Shown here piece after piece: positions 41,301-56,300 of a stretch of 64,000 nucleotides of DNA. The translations under genes were made by a program, and so were the position numbers. Source of the stretch: Nectonema munidae (taxonomy: Eukaryota > Nematomorpha > Nectonematoida > Nectonematidae); the NCBI GenBank assembly GCA_030549495.1, contig JAUIRK010000921.1, forward strand, positions 248,001-312,000, read 5' to 3'. The notes below the pieces were generated by a model. That model had not been told where the DNA came from. It searched no databases and saw only the letters and a program-made list of their open reading frames with translations. How positions within the stretch are numbered: position 1 is the first letter of the stretch; every line of letters begins with the position of its first letter.

Positions 41301-44300
41301 TACCATATTCATTTTCTTGCACACGTTAAAATACCATTCCAGTGTTGCCAAAACGATAGTGGTGATCAAAAGATGCATCGCGACATCGAATTTATGCGTC
41401 TTGATGTGAGTATACCAGAGGTTTAATCAAGGAGAGATCAATCTCCATCTTCATCCGTGTTTTATTGCAATAATTTATTGATACGCGATAACAAACATAT
41501 CGAAGTGAATCGATTAAATCGTTTCACCCTTAGCAACAAAGATACACCCGATTTTCTGACTTGTTACAATAAAAAAAGTATACAAAATAAAGAAAAGTTG
41601 GTAGTTTTCATATTAAAGATTTGATAAATTATTCAACTTCATTTAAAAATTGGATGAAAAGTAAAAGTTTAAGTGCAAAATATGCCAGTCTTTATGACAT
41701 CAACCAAGTGTATAGTGTAATAAAGAGTTAATAGTATTAAGCAGTAAATTAACTTTTTATCACACAATACAATTGACAAAGAGGCCGAAATATTTTGTAC
41801 TTTATCTGCTATTTTCATGCCATTTTTAAAAAAGTTGAAGTATGCTGTAAATATTTCGAAAACTGGCCCATAAAGAAGAATAATTGTAAAAATTCATAAA
41901 TATGATTGAGAGGAAACACTTAAAAAATAGTTCCGAAAGTGATTGATGGATAAAGTTTCCGGAGCATCATCTGAAATACATATAGACTTGTTAAAAAAGA
42001 ATATAACATGTTGTGTGCACTCATTTTTACATATTATAGTTTATCTCCTACTATGCAGATTTGAAAATATCTCTGGAAAGTTAAAAAAAGCAGCTTATGT
42101 TATGATTAGGACAGTTAAAGGTTAATACATTCAATTCATTTTTGTAGGTAATCTAAATTTTCTAAAAATCAGAAGACAAACGAAAAGAAAATTTTGACAA
42201 GTTTGGAATCGCTTTTATACATCAAAGAATTAACAAACAAACTAAATATAGATTATTTAATTTTTAGATTCATTAGAAATTTTGGCCTTATCGATTATGA
42301 AACACAAATTGATTTCTATATATTTTATATGAAATAATGTTTTGCGAATATGTTATTATATACACGAGCTTTAGGACTAAAATCGATATAAAACACGTTT
42401 AAACACTTCTCCAAGGCATTTACAAGAAGAAAAATATACGTGCCATGTAAAGGTTAAAATTCTAATCTTCTTTTCTAACTTGTGGATGTGGAATTTTCGT
42501 CATCACTAGTATATAAAAATTTTAAGTTAAACTAAAAAAATAATAATAAAAAGTTCTATTTTATCAATTTTCCAAAGTTAACCACTAAATCATCATTTGT
42601 TTGCAATGAAGAAAAATGTGTTTCAAATCATCTCTCTACATACGTCATATGTATACACACAACTCACCTAAAGAAGCTCTTCTCAAATGCAGCATGTTTT
42701 TCCCCTTTTCACCTTTTCCAGGCAGAATCTTTCTACAAGTGGAGTCATCAGAGTCGCTAAGCGCCAAAATATAGGTAAAGAAGGAGAGTGGCACACACTT
42801 TTTGAATTTGTTGGAGAAGCCTTCTTCCGACCAATCAAGACACAGTGCGAAGGAAACGGTGTCCTAGAAAGAGTGAAACAAAATGACTAGAGATCGTGAG
42901 GACGAAGAGAAAGGACCAGCACATATTTTTAAATGTTTTTCGCCAAATTTTTCTCAAATTTTCTAATTTCTTTAGAATAAACTAATTTTGACTTTAAAAA
43001 ATAAGAATGTTCAAATTTTGGAAAATATTATGTATAAGATTTAAAAAACTAGCTTAAATGCACGAATTTTCAGATTTAAATGGATGGAGTAATCCTCATA
43101 AATTTAGCATTTTCACCCCTGAAAAGATTAATGATAACATTGAAGAAAAGAATTAATAAATTGAATCTTATAAAAAAAGATGTTGATGGATATGATGATT
43201 TTAAAAGATTTAATAGATGTATAAAAAGAAACTTTAAATTTTGAATATGTAGAATATACATGGTGCATTTGTAGTTATTTTCTAAGTTAACAAATTATTA
43301 TATAAATTTAAATTGTTACAATAGGATAATATTTTTAAACTTACACAAACGTGTAGAAAGATATATCTATGAAAATGTTTGGTATATTTTTCAAAATTAA
43401 TATACTAAACTAGAAAATAACTTTATACATTTTTATTTAATACTTTAATAAAAATCTGTTTATTCATTCTGTGCCTTTTTTTCATTTTACCTACGCTCCT
43501 TGAGTTTATATTACCAGCGCTATGCGGCTACGCCCTGTAGATTTGTTCTGAAAATATACTTAAAAAGTTCATAAATGAATCTTCTTCTGGAGAAAATAAT
43601 AGTTTGTGCAAAGCTTTTCAACGAAATATTTTATCCAAACAGATTTTTTGTCACTTATTGCGATGAAAACAAAGCAATTAAATCAATTGAAGGTTTAAAG
43701 TTTGTGAAATTCATATCGCACTCAAATGGCAACACTCCTTTTCGAATATTTTTTATAATACATTTATAAGTATTGTCCAATTTTAAAAAAAAATTTGATA
43801 TGTTAAATTAGCATATTATTCAAGTAAAAGTGTGTTTGCTTTTTTATCTAATAAGAAGCACAATTTTTTATCAAACTAACAAGAAGTGGTGAAGGAAAGC
43901 TTTTGAACCCCTGATTTATAGAACTGATAGAGATGCCAATTTAAAGTTGTTTATTGAAACTTTAATAAATCTATGTAATAATATAATTTAACGCAAACAT
44001 TTCTGAACAACTTACAGATATATTTGTCTACCACAGCAAAGAATGTCCTAGCTTAAAAATCATTGAAAAAGCTTGTCACATTTGTCTTAAAAAAATTATG
44101 ACAGATCCTTTATGTTTTAAAAGTGAAATTGGCATTTTTTACAATATATAATTGAGACGAAGGAAATGAAATCAACAGAATTTTGTTGAAAATGTAAACT
44201 ATTCTTTACACCCTCCTCTTTCTCTAACTAAAGTTGAAGGAAAGTTAAAAAAAATCATAGTTCAATTAAATCTATCGATATAATTTGTTTAAGATAAAGA

Positions 44301-47300
44301 AAAAAATATCTTGATAAAATTACCTAGTTGTTTATTTAAAAATGTTTTTTTGTAAAATCATAGAAATTTATTTTTATTAGTTCTATTTATATGTTTCTCT
44401 ATGAAATAGCTTTGAACATCCCCAAAAAGGTTTCTTCTATATCCAGTATCAAGAATACTAGAGATGTGTTTAATAAAAAAGATCTAAAATATTTGATCCT
44501 AAAGCAAGTCAAATGGGTAATAAAATTAGATTGATAAGCAGAAGTATGATCTCAGAAAGGTTTAGGGGATCTGATTCTGGATGCAAAGGCCAGACTTGTA
44601 AAATAAAATACAGGCAACTAGAAAACAGTGCACAAACCCTCTCTTACAAATTCTAGTTAACAAAGAGGAAAAAATATTTTAGTTTCATGCTTTATAATAA
44701 TAGCATTTCATTTTTGAATAGGTATTTAGAAAATAACTTAAATTTTAGTATAAATCAAAATAAAAAAATTAAGTTCCCCATTTTGTGCTACTTTAGACAG
44801 ATTTTGGAAAAAAAGCTTTGATATCAAGAAATAATTCACTTTTGAAAGCTAAGATTTAATATGAACACATCAACTTTCTGAAAAGGAGCCATAAAATGAT
44901 ATTATTTTCTCGGAATCATATAATAATTAAAAATATTTGTGCGATATTTGAAAAGAAGATTAAAAATATACAAGGAAGTATTAACATATAACTATTTTGA
45001 AAAAATAATACACAAGTGTTCCACAATTTAACAACATATGTCATATTAATTATAACAAACTTATTAAAATATGTGATATACATCAAAAATAGACAAATTC
45101 GCGGGAATGTATTTTGCATACTATCAATAATTGATTGATTCTTTTAATAATTTTTTTTCTTTTCAAGTTCTATGATAACATTATCAAACTCACGCATAAC
45201 GATTTTGGGAAAGAACGTACTAAGCCAGTCGATTTTTGGGAAAATAAAATAAGCGTTAAATAGTTTGAAAAACTTATGATTTAATGAACATGTTCTCTCT
45301 CCCTGATTGATACGTATGAAAAAACGCGAGCAGAAATGATATCAAGAGAAGAAAGAAAGGATGTAAATTAAACGATGATTGCAATTTGCTTTGACATTGT
45401 TTGACTATCCAACTCCATGATGCCTTCGGGTAGGATATCATTCGGCGAAATGTTTTGCAGTTGGAAGAGCTGAACTATGGACTCCAAATTTCGAACGTCA
45501 ACAATCACTTTAATAAGATGAACAACCTGTCAAAAGTTTCACATCATTATGCACTCAAAAATATTTACAGAAGAGTTTACCAAAGCTCTAACCAAACTAC
45601 TGCCATGAGAGAGCCACTTGAGTAAGCTTTGTAAAATTTGACACATGACTTCATTTTGAAGTGTTTGCACAGCATTGAAGTCATCATCACCCATCGCATT
45701 ATTTTCTTTGTATTCTTGGTGGAGAATTGCAAAAACCATTTTTACAACTTTTTCGCAAAAAGATTTCGAAAAATTTAGTGTTATATTAGCAACCTAGAAT
45801 AAAAATGATAGTAATTTTGAGAGATCAATGATTATAAAATAAGATGATATTAGAGAAAAATATATTTAATTGGAGAAATAAAATGGATATGATTCTGGTA
45901 ATTGTCATACACTTTTCAACTATATTTAAAATATTGTTTGTAATTGTATTTTGTAAATAAAAAAATTGAAAAAAACTGTTTATTAAGAATTTTGATAAAA
46001 AGAGTTGTACATTTTTAAAAGGGTTATTATTCTAAAATTATTTTTCCAAATTTTTTGGTATATCTTTGGCAGCTTTTTTTAAATAAACTGGGTTTTCCAA
46101 ATAGCAAAAGCTACCTCGTTGAATTTAGACATGAATTTTAGATTACTCAGTTTTATTTTATGTTATTCAACATCTAAATTATTTTAAGACTACGAATTTA
46201 GAAAGAACTTTCCAATTATTTACTTGACTTTCTTGATTTTAAGGTTGGCTCTACTCCATGACTCTTTATACAAATAGAAGCTATGGAGGCATGAAAACAA
46301 GTTGACGAAAATGGGCAAGATACTTGGTGTTTAAATGTACAAGTTTTCGTCCGAAAAATAATTTAATTTCAATGTTGGAATTAAAATTTTGACTGTGTGT
46401 TTTCAATATTTAATGAACTTTGACTATGAAAAATCTCAAATTTAAATACAAAGTATCTTGGAAAATTTCTTAGGCGTGTTTTGATACCCCCGGAACTTTG
46501 TCAAGCAACCTAGCGTCAGTGTGTGTGTTTGTCGCTGGAAGCATTGTGATTTGTTGAAGTATAATTATTGGCATAAATTTGACGAATCAGATGAGACATT
46601 ATCCCAATATATAAAATACAAAGAAAAAACAGAACCGGCCAATATATATTATTAATTAGAAGTTAAGTAGAATGATACCTTTCATAAATCTTAGTATGTA
46701 ATGCATGGTGATGAGTGCAGACATTGGAAAAATAAAATTTGATACATCATGCATTCTAGGAGACTGAAATTAGATGTTGAAAAAGCACGAATCTCAGAGC
46801 GATATTCATACAGTTTACAGATATAAAGTGAATGCATAGCGGTAATGGATTGAAATTGCTTTTCATAAACACGAGATCTGCATTCGGGAAGCGAAAATCC
46901 TAATTACAGATCGGACATGGATGGAAAATTAAAATTTTATTCCGGTTCGATTCGGATATATCAAAATAAAATTTTCCATAAAGGTTTAATATGAGAGAAA
47001 GGGTATATTACAAATCTCTATTATACACTATATATGTAAAGTATCTACACTAGGTCGCCTAGTCTTCAATTGCTGTTTAATATAAAATGTCATAATTTAC
47101 CTCATTAAAAATCAAATACTGATGTAATGTCTAAATTTCATCATCTTTCTCCTTATAGCGAGGTAAATTATAGCATGAAATATGAAAGTTGTGTATTTAT
47201 GTAGGTTATTTGGCGTAGTGAGGAGGGGTATTGGGTTTTGACGCAAAGGAGAGAAACACATACTTCGCTTTCTGTAGTGATGATGACGTAGATGAGAGCA

Positions 47301-50300
47301 TTGAAAATGTCGACACAGTGGACGAGGAGCCAGAGCAAGGGGCATTCTTCGACGAAAAGCGAAAATAAAATGCACGCGCCGCGTCTCTTCAAGCTGGAGC
47401 ACGAATAGCACATGGACTGCAGTGTGTTGTAGAAGTAGCGGACCAATGAAACACTGAACACCTGAAAACACAATGGAATCATGATTGCAACCCCATTTTT
47501 ACAAAAACATATTTTAAAAATTCTTCTTGTTAAAGGATCAGAATAAAATAAATGGACAGTGTTTTAAATTATTGAGATACAATTTCGATGCCGATACTTG
47601 AAAAAACATGAATGTTAGGATTTTCGAACAACTATTAAAAATTAAATATATTATTAGTCTTTTAAATAATAATAAAATAATTTAAAATTAGATAGAGTTA
47701 GCAATGATAAAATAGAATATATTTTTTAACAAATTATAATCAGTTGCATTAAAAAGCATTGCGTATCACTTTTAGTTCTTTTAACAAAATTTCTGCATTG
47801 GTAGCGCCCTCGCCAAGAAAAAGTAAAAAAGTTAAGATGCGTGTTGGCAAAAACTTTGGAGTCGCTATACCCCTACTTTAAATATATATAATTCAACTGA
47901 AAAAGGAAACCCGTGACTAGTCTTCAAAATTCGGATACTCAAAGCGCTAAGAGGTAAGTCGTTGACGTTAGTCAATATGGGCAAAAGGTTAACTGTTTTC
48001 TAAAATAAGTGTCCAGAGGGTTAAGGTGAGGGTAAACATTTTTTTTGTTTTTTTAAATCATTTTAATAAGTATAAGTATTATAATTTTGATTATAAGAAA
48101 TTATAAATCTCTAATCTTAACTCTATAATTTTCATCCTCAAGATGTTACTTTTGGTCAAAATAAATGGACATTAACTGTTTTCTAAGGGAGGGGAGGGGT
48201 AAAAGTCCATAATGATAATTAAACTAGACTCCCAAGCGCACAAGCAGTCTGGCATATATCCAATAAATAAAGGATTTATTTAATACAAACTAACAAAATA
48301 TTGCTGTAAGTTTGTTTACAAAACGAGATAAGATAAAAAAAAACTCATGGATTTACCTTTGTTAAGTTTTGCAGTTAAACTTTTTGAAAATCATTTTAAA
48401 AATGATTGATGGACTTCTCGTCAAAGCAACTTTTTGTTGAATAAGTGTTTTGAAAAAATTAAAATATTTAGTTATTCTGATAGGTATTTAGTTTGCTCCA
48501 TAAAATTAGTTAAAAAATAAGTAAACGTAAAAGAATCCATGATTTATTTAATCAAAATAAATGAAGAAAATAATAAATTCTGGCGTTTATTAAAAAAGGG
48601 CAATTTTCAGGTTTACTGTATTTAGTTGGTAAATCTAATCGTTATTCAATTAGTTATTCATTTATAATAGTAATAAATTTAAAGATTAGCAATCAATATA
48701 CGACATTTATTATTTAAAAGGTCGTTATGTTTATTAACATATAATTTTTTGACAAAAGTTCATTCGACGAAGTATCTGGTCGACAAACTGCCACGCCGAA
48801 AAATGAAGAAAAATAAAACTACCTTTTGCTTGCACTCCAAAACATTGAGAAAGAGGGAGAAAATGAACTTTGTAGAAATGACACCAACACGAATTCCATT
48901 CATCTCATCCTGGCTTATAAGCAAGGAGATCGCGTCAATAAGCACGTAAGCGTCGATTGTGGAAGCAAGGGACAGTTCGGGGTCGTCTTTTACGCAAAAT
49001 GCACAAACTAAAGACAGCAGAGTGAAGTGAATGACATAGCCAAGAGAACACGCAAACACTTCTTCAGGCATGTCTTTTACGCTCGCCACGGCTTAACAAT
49101 TTTATGTTATATTCGTAATATTATGATATGACATCCTAAGTAAGAAAAACCAGCTATACCGCTGTTTTTGAGATTTAGGTATTTAAGTGTATGGGTTGGG
49201 GTTCGAACCCGATAATTTTTTACAGGTAATTTTTATCAGTAAAAACACTTTTTACATTACCATTACCGAACACCTGTAATTAGAAAATATGCAAAAGCAT
49301 CACTTTTTATTCACCTGAGCAAACTTAAGATTATAATGTGACTGAAATTGTAGAAAAAGTTTGGAAAATTATTTGAAAATTACCCTTAAAGAATAATTAT
49401 TATTTTAAAGAAAATATCCATGACAACAAAAAAAATGAGCAAATGAATCTTCTAGATACAAAAACCAGATGGAACAGCACAATTCAAGATTCATCAATTT
49501 GAAAACCTGCATTCCTACGGCTTTGAAATTTTATGACATTTTTGAAAAAAATTCTGAGAATGATTGGAAAGTTTTAGAATACTTAGTTACGTTCTTCGCG
49601 CCTTCTGAAATTGGTAATAAATGGCTTTCATCGGAATCAGTTGATATAATAAAAAGAGAAAGTTCAATATCTTTTATTTTGAAGAAACTTAATAAGCAAA
49701 ACTCACAACTAGATAAAGATTTAAAGAAAACACTAAATGAAAGATATTCTTGGCGTGGATTGAAGAATGTAGTTGGATTGATAAGATTCGATTATCGCCC
49801 AAAACTTTAGCTACTTTATGTTTTTTAAAATCTCATCATTCTTAAATAAATGTTATTTGGATTTATATTATAGTAAGAACGAAAGAAAAACTGAAATCTG
49901 AAAAATTTGCCTAGCAATAGAAGCAATAAATGATGAAGAAAAGTTCACATTATTCAGTATTCAAATATGACGTGAACTTGAAGAATACTGAATGATTGTA
50001 AACAACAAAAGAAAAGATTTGTTATGGTGCGCTATCTAAATAATGTTCTTTGAATATTACAATAAATATTAAAGTTTTTGAAAGAGTTGTTTTTATTATT
50101 AAATACATAGCAAAGTATACTAGAATACTTCTAGAAGGCCTCAAGTTCTCCTTCACTGATTTAGATCGAATAATAAAACGAACCAAATAAACGCTTAACT
50201 AAAGATCCAACTAACTAAATGCAAAAGTTAACTAATTAATGCCAAAATACACACTTGAACCGATGGAGATACCGTGCATGGGATTTGAACAAGGACGGCT

Positions 50301-53300
50301 AGAACGGAACCCTACAATTCATCGATTTAGCTAATTTGTCGACAAAATAACAATGCATTTTTGAATGAATGTGAGTAAAACTAATCCTCCAATAATGTTT
50401 ACTATTGAAAGTAATATAATGATCACATATTTATTCAGGAATTTATTAGTTAAAACTGAAATATTATAACAAAACATTAAAATTTTTATTGGCATAAAAA
50501 ACAAATGTAAAATAAATTTTATTAAAAATTAAGATGACAAATTTGAAATAATATTTAAAAAATTAAGAATAGATATATAATTTTATATAAAATAGTCCAA
50601 AAAATAAATAGGTACCCAAAAAAATGCTTCACACTAATCAAGAGTATAACTAACGAGATATTTAAAGATATTGAATTAAATCTCAAAAGATTGGCCTCTA
50701 TACCTTTAATTTCTAATATCAATAAAGTTCAGAATTGCAGCAAAAAATGCTTCTATATGTTGTGTACTTATTCTTATAAAAGAGAAGTAAAAAACAGCTT
50801 TGCATGTACGAGAATTCCCGTTCTTTATTTTCTTTTTCCCACATGTGTAATTGTTTTCATATGGCATATATCAAGGATGGACACACAGCTTCCAGAGCAG
50901 CATTGAAATTGTGAATCAATTAGTTATAACAAAAAAAGGTTCTTAAAGCATTCTTACTTTATACCTTAATAAAAGGGTTCCTTAACGTATGCATATGCAA
51001 AGGTGATTACTGATTTCACTCGACGTAAATTCTCTAGACCTAGTATTACTAGACACTTCGTAACAAAATGCTATGCTCCTTTGCTTGATTGAATGGGTAT
51101 TTGTTGAAAAGTTAAAAATCAAAGAATACATAAAAGGGAAGCAATGGCCTTTTTGAAAACATTTCTCAGTTCTTCATTTGGGTGAAGTTTTATTTTGGTT
51201 TTGCAAAGAGTTTCTGCGCTTAAATCTTTGAAAGATGAAAAGAGAGAGCTTTTGAAATAGACTTCGTAAAATTTTGCATCTTTTTCGGAAAAGTTCAAGT
51301 TTGCAGATAAGATGCAATTTATTATCTAAATGAAATTTAAAAAAACATATAATATTATTTAGGCGTTCTGAGCATTTAATTTTCAGGGCCGGAGCTAGAA
51401 AATTGATTCATTTAATTAAACATTTGGTAGATAAGTTTGCCTTGCGTTGAAGTTGGTTTGCGTTCATCATAAAACGCAAAGGTAAACAAAGTTAGTAAAG
51501 TTCTTAAAAATGATTTTGTTCGAGAAATTTCTAGAAATCCGCGGTTCTATAACGTTAGAGTGATCGTTTTAAGTTATATAACTTTTAAGATAGTGAAAGA
51601 GATATATAACCAAAGCTATGAATTCTTACCTCCAGGATTGTGCAGTAGGAACCGGATATTTGAAAGAGATATGAGTCTGAATCGGTATCTAATAAAATTT
51701 GGGAATCGAAGTTGGAGTGGGACTTTTAAGTCCCCCTTTTTTAAATAAGGGAAATACAATTTTAAGTTTTGTAAGGAAGTGGAGTAGCCCTTTTTGTCGA
51801 AGCTGGAAATAAGCGTTTGCTTTAAATTTTTTAGCTAATTGAAGACGGATTTTTAAGAACTATTTTTGTAAGGTTGGATAATTTTCGCCTGACAACGAAA
51901 CTCGGATTACATCTAGATCTCTACAGAAATAATAATAAAAAATATATACGGTGGCGTTAGTAGCAATAGAGCACGCGGCATTCCGACTACCTAAGTTCCC
52001 TATTGTGCACTCTCCCTTATTCCAAGAAATTGATTTTATTTCATGAAAAATAAAGAATAACTTTTCCTATCATGTAACATCAGTTCATAGTATTAAGCTT
52101 AGATTATTATTAACAGATTTCTATGTATACTGATCTTCAAAATTGATATCTTGTGATATACATTTGTGTATAGATAAAAAATATCGGGAGTGCAGGTGGC
52201 ATGGGGATTAGACCTCAGGGATTTCATTCCAAAGGTATCGGGTTCGATTCCCGATGTAACCGAAATAGAATCTTCCTTCCGAATAGAAAATTTTCCGAAT
52301 AGAAAATGCCTTCCGGTTGCCGTCAGGAAGGGCATGCGGTCAAGAAATGCAGCAGTTACAAAAAGTCCCACAAATTTGGGTGTGTAAGTAAAGCACGTAC
52401 CCTGCGGATTCGGGAACAAAGGACGTTAAAATCTCCCCTACTCAGAAAATTTGCACGCCCATAATGTTAAAATATATTGGAGGCGCTATATATATATATA
52501 GATAAAAATAGACTATAAAGTTTAGCATCATATTGCTTAATGAAAAAATATAATAAAAATACGCTTTGAAGAAAATATTTTTCAATTCGACAATTCTTTG
52601 TCCTTTGTGAAAAGGAAAAAAATATATGAAGGATGAATCAATGCACAAATCATTACATAGATGGTCCATAAAAAATTTAATATAATTTACCAAAATTTAC
52701 AATATTCCAGAAAAATAGTTCTTGTACATGGCTCTTGGCTGACTGACAACTATACCACATGTGGACTTTCATTAGAAACTGAAATTTAGGAATTTTTAAA
52801 CACAAATAAGGAATATAGTAAGAAAGTATGACAAATCTTTATGAGTCTTCTTTAATTTAAGTGAGGCAGAAAGCGCAAGGAATTGATTTTATGGTGAAGA
52901 TATTAGTAAGAAGATTCAAAAGCTATTCCTTGCACTTTCTGCTTGACTTAAAGTGAAAAAGACTTATGGAGTAGATGTATTCTTTCCAATAAACATTTGC
53001 GATACTACCTTACTATATTCTTCATTCATATTTTTCAATCAGAGCATTACAGGCCTTCCGCCTCACTCTTCTATCTAAATAGAAATATTTGATTTTTAAA
53101 TTGTAAGCTTAAACGCTTTCAAAAAAAGGCCCAGGCATCCTTCCGTTGCTTGAAAAAGTTTATTCGGTGAAAGCGCATTTCAGATAAGGTAAGGTACCAT
53201 AGGGTGTTTTCATCGAGAAGGCACACTTGCACCGCTTGTATCGAACTATGAAGAAAGCAGGCTTGATGCGGGATCGAACCCAAGACCTTGAGTTATCGAA

Positions 53301-56300
53301 TCCAGCATCTAACCAACCCTACTCACACCCCTTCTATAAGCAGAAGTTAGTAAGTAATTTGCAAGTCAAAAGAAAATACGTAAAAAGCGTGCTTTTTGAA
53401 CCAAATATCAGATGCTTCACTTTGAATTATGTTGTAGCAAAGTTCCAAAATTGGAACACAAGGAAGAGAAAATTGAAAGTTTGAGCAGGAAAGTTTTAAA
53501 GCCAAACTTGAATGATCGAGTTGTGAGTAGTCGAACTTAAAAAACAAAAAAATAATTTAAAAAAAAACTAAGGAAAAAGGTGAAGGTATTTAAAGAAAAT
53601 ATATTTTTAAATAGATTCACCTTTTAGATAAGATGCATCTATTTACAAAATCTTTACAAAAAATTATTCTTTACACAACGAAAAATTTTTTTGTTTCGAA
53701 TGAAGAAAGGTAGCAAATATTTTAAAACAGCTTTAAAATAATATTTAGTATGGCGAGTCTAATTTAAAAGGCTTTTGAACAACAGGAAAAAGGATCGCAA
53801 ATTAGCTTGATTCTTCTTCTTATACGAAAGGAATGTACAAGATTGATCACATGAAAGAGGTATAAAAGATACTACACAGAGGTAATCAAATTAGCAAAAA
53901 GAGAAGGGCTTCCCTTCCCCCAATCAATATCACTATCACAAAAAGGTTAAAAAAATAACTTAGGTTAACTGTAAAGTACTTTAATTTGACGGAAACAAAA
54001 TTTCTAGAATCATGGTTCAAAAACATTTCCAAAATTTTAGCTAACTAGACGAAAAAATAGTTTTTTAATATCAAATTACAGTGATTTTATTTTATATATG
54101 AAAGATTGTAAATGTTATAAAAAAACTTTAAACTCTGAAAATTGTGTTCACGGAGAGTGTCGTACGTATCTTTGTTACCGCATGGGACGGATGCTGATTT
54201 TGCCGCCCTTCAAAATGCCAATTAACACTTCAAAATGCCCAAAAGCGTAGCAAAGGGTTATTGCAATCCTATTTAAGTCAAAAATTTATCGATTTAATTT
54301 TATTGATGATACATTTTAATACAAATAAATTATGGACACGGGGTGAATGTTCCTCCCGTCGGGTCTAGGCACTCCTCTGTTGACGGAATTTAATTTTGCA
54401 AACTTTTACTGTTGACAAAATAAAATTCTTGGCAAAAATTCTTACTTTACAATATACTTGGCAAAAATTCTTACTTTACAATATACTTATCACATTTAAC
54501 AAAAAAATCGCAACAAATATTTTGAATATCAATGCTGATTCAGACATTCCTCATTATAGACATTTTTAAGTATAATTTGAAGGTATTAAAAACATTTAAC
54601 AAAATTTAAATGTAGATTTGGCGCGGAAGATGACCCATAAAATTTGTGTATTTAAGTAAACATTAAGTAAAAATTTTAAATAACTAAATTCTTTTTTTCT
54701 GATTGATAAAGTCGCTTGTCGCGAAAATGCACTTATTTAAAACTTTATGCTGAATAAATTGTTTACTCTGTTACTACTAACTAAAAATAAATTAAGTTTA
54801 GCTTTGTTAATAAATATAAATGCTGAAATGAATCTTATCATCCAGTAATAAGACTTTTAAATAGTTAAAATTGAAAATTCATTAAGGTGATTCATAATAT
54901 ACTTCGAATTCGTCCCAATTTCAAACACATCCAAAATAAGGATACTATTAATATTTTAGAAGCCCTTCTCTAATAACGACGTTAATAACAGTCCCAATCA
55001 ACAGGAAGAAGGATTATTTCCTGCAAAAAGCCAGCACTACCTTATGGTGGATTTTTGCGGGTTGTCTGAAATTACACTGGTTTATCACTGCTGCTGCCGC
55101 AAAAGTGTAACAAAATTCTACACTTTTCCCTGAGAGTATTTGCTTTTATGGAAATACTCTTCCAGTTTAAACAATGCCTTGTTTTGAACTGATAGATTAT
55201 ACTCATATAAAGATAGTGTAATCTAGGGGCTAACAACAACAACAACAACAACAACAACAAGGATTATTTAACAGAAGTAAAAATTCAATTAATTAGCAGA
55301 TGTTTTTAAAATACAATTATTATATAACACATATCATGCTGCAAGGATGTCCAAAAAGCCATCCGAACGCTGGTATTAAACCCCTTAGAAGAGATAAACA
55401 TATTAGGTATTATATAAATTTTACTGTGTATTGCATATTTCCTTAAATTGTTGCGACAAAATACTGTCTTCGTTAGATAAGAAAATAAAGGAGATGAATG
55501 TTAACAAGAGAACTTTAATAATGTAAAATTATCTTAGTTTCACTGTTAATATACATAAGCTTTTTTTCTCCCCTGAAGAAGCTGAAACTAGTAAAGAAAT
55601 TTTTCAATTCAAATTTTGTTAATATATATTCAAAATATTCTAATCTAAATTTTAACGACTCAGTTACGGATAGTACATTTATTCAAAATAAAAAAATAAT
55701 AGCAAAAATATATAGTAATGTAGTAGTTAACTAACACACAAACGAAAAAGAGTTAAATTCATAAGAAATAAATAAATGAAAATAATGACCCTCGATAATG
55801 TATGGGGTTGAGCACGCTTGAAGCGAATTCAGAGTTCTGGGGTACAAATCAGAGTTGAGGCAAGATTTCTAAAAAGACACTTTGTGCAAGTAAATTTTAA
55901 ACGTGGGTGGTTTCGATTGTGTGTCATTACTATATTTAATACATAAGCTAACACATACTGTGTTTCTACAAATAGTAATAATGGATATGAAACTTAGTAT
56001 CATAAAAATAAAATATTTTTATCCATTTGCTATATGGCTTTTCGAGGATGTATAGTGTACAGTGGAATGTTAAACAAAATAAATGAGGAAAATATTTTTT
56101 TGAGACAACATGCTCGATGATGAAAAAGTTACTTTGTGCGAAGCTCGGTATTGCTTGCGATTCAAACCTCCAAACTTTCCGAGAAGTCTGAATGAAGGAT
56201 GGGATATGACTTCGGAAGGATTCCGAAGCAGAGTTTTGAGAGCGTGCATCAAGCGATTGCGAATCGGCAAAATGTGTTCGTGCAAAAATTCGGGCTGCAA

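Noticed and set aside
45361-45374. Reading exon 12 on to its stop as the end of the gene
   Set aside because: TRRAP homology resumes in exon 13 in the right phase, so the stop lies in the intron after an unusual GTTTAA donor.
47112-47471. Second minus-strand frame overlapping TRRAP exon 10
   Set aside because: Shadow frame; the other frame carries the TRRAP sequence and matching splice phases.
49195-49230. tRNA-like B box (GGTTCGAACCC) at 49207
   Set aside because: No A box, acceptor stem or anticodon arm can be placed around it; at most a SINE remnant.
55072-55260. Minus-strand frame with a leucine run
   Set aside because: Translation of an AAC microsatellite at a retroposon-like tail.
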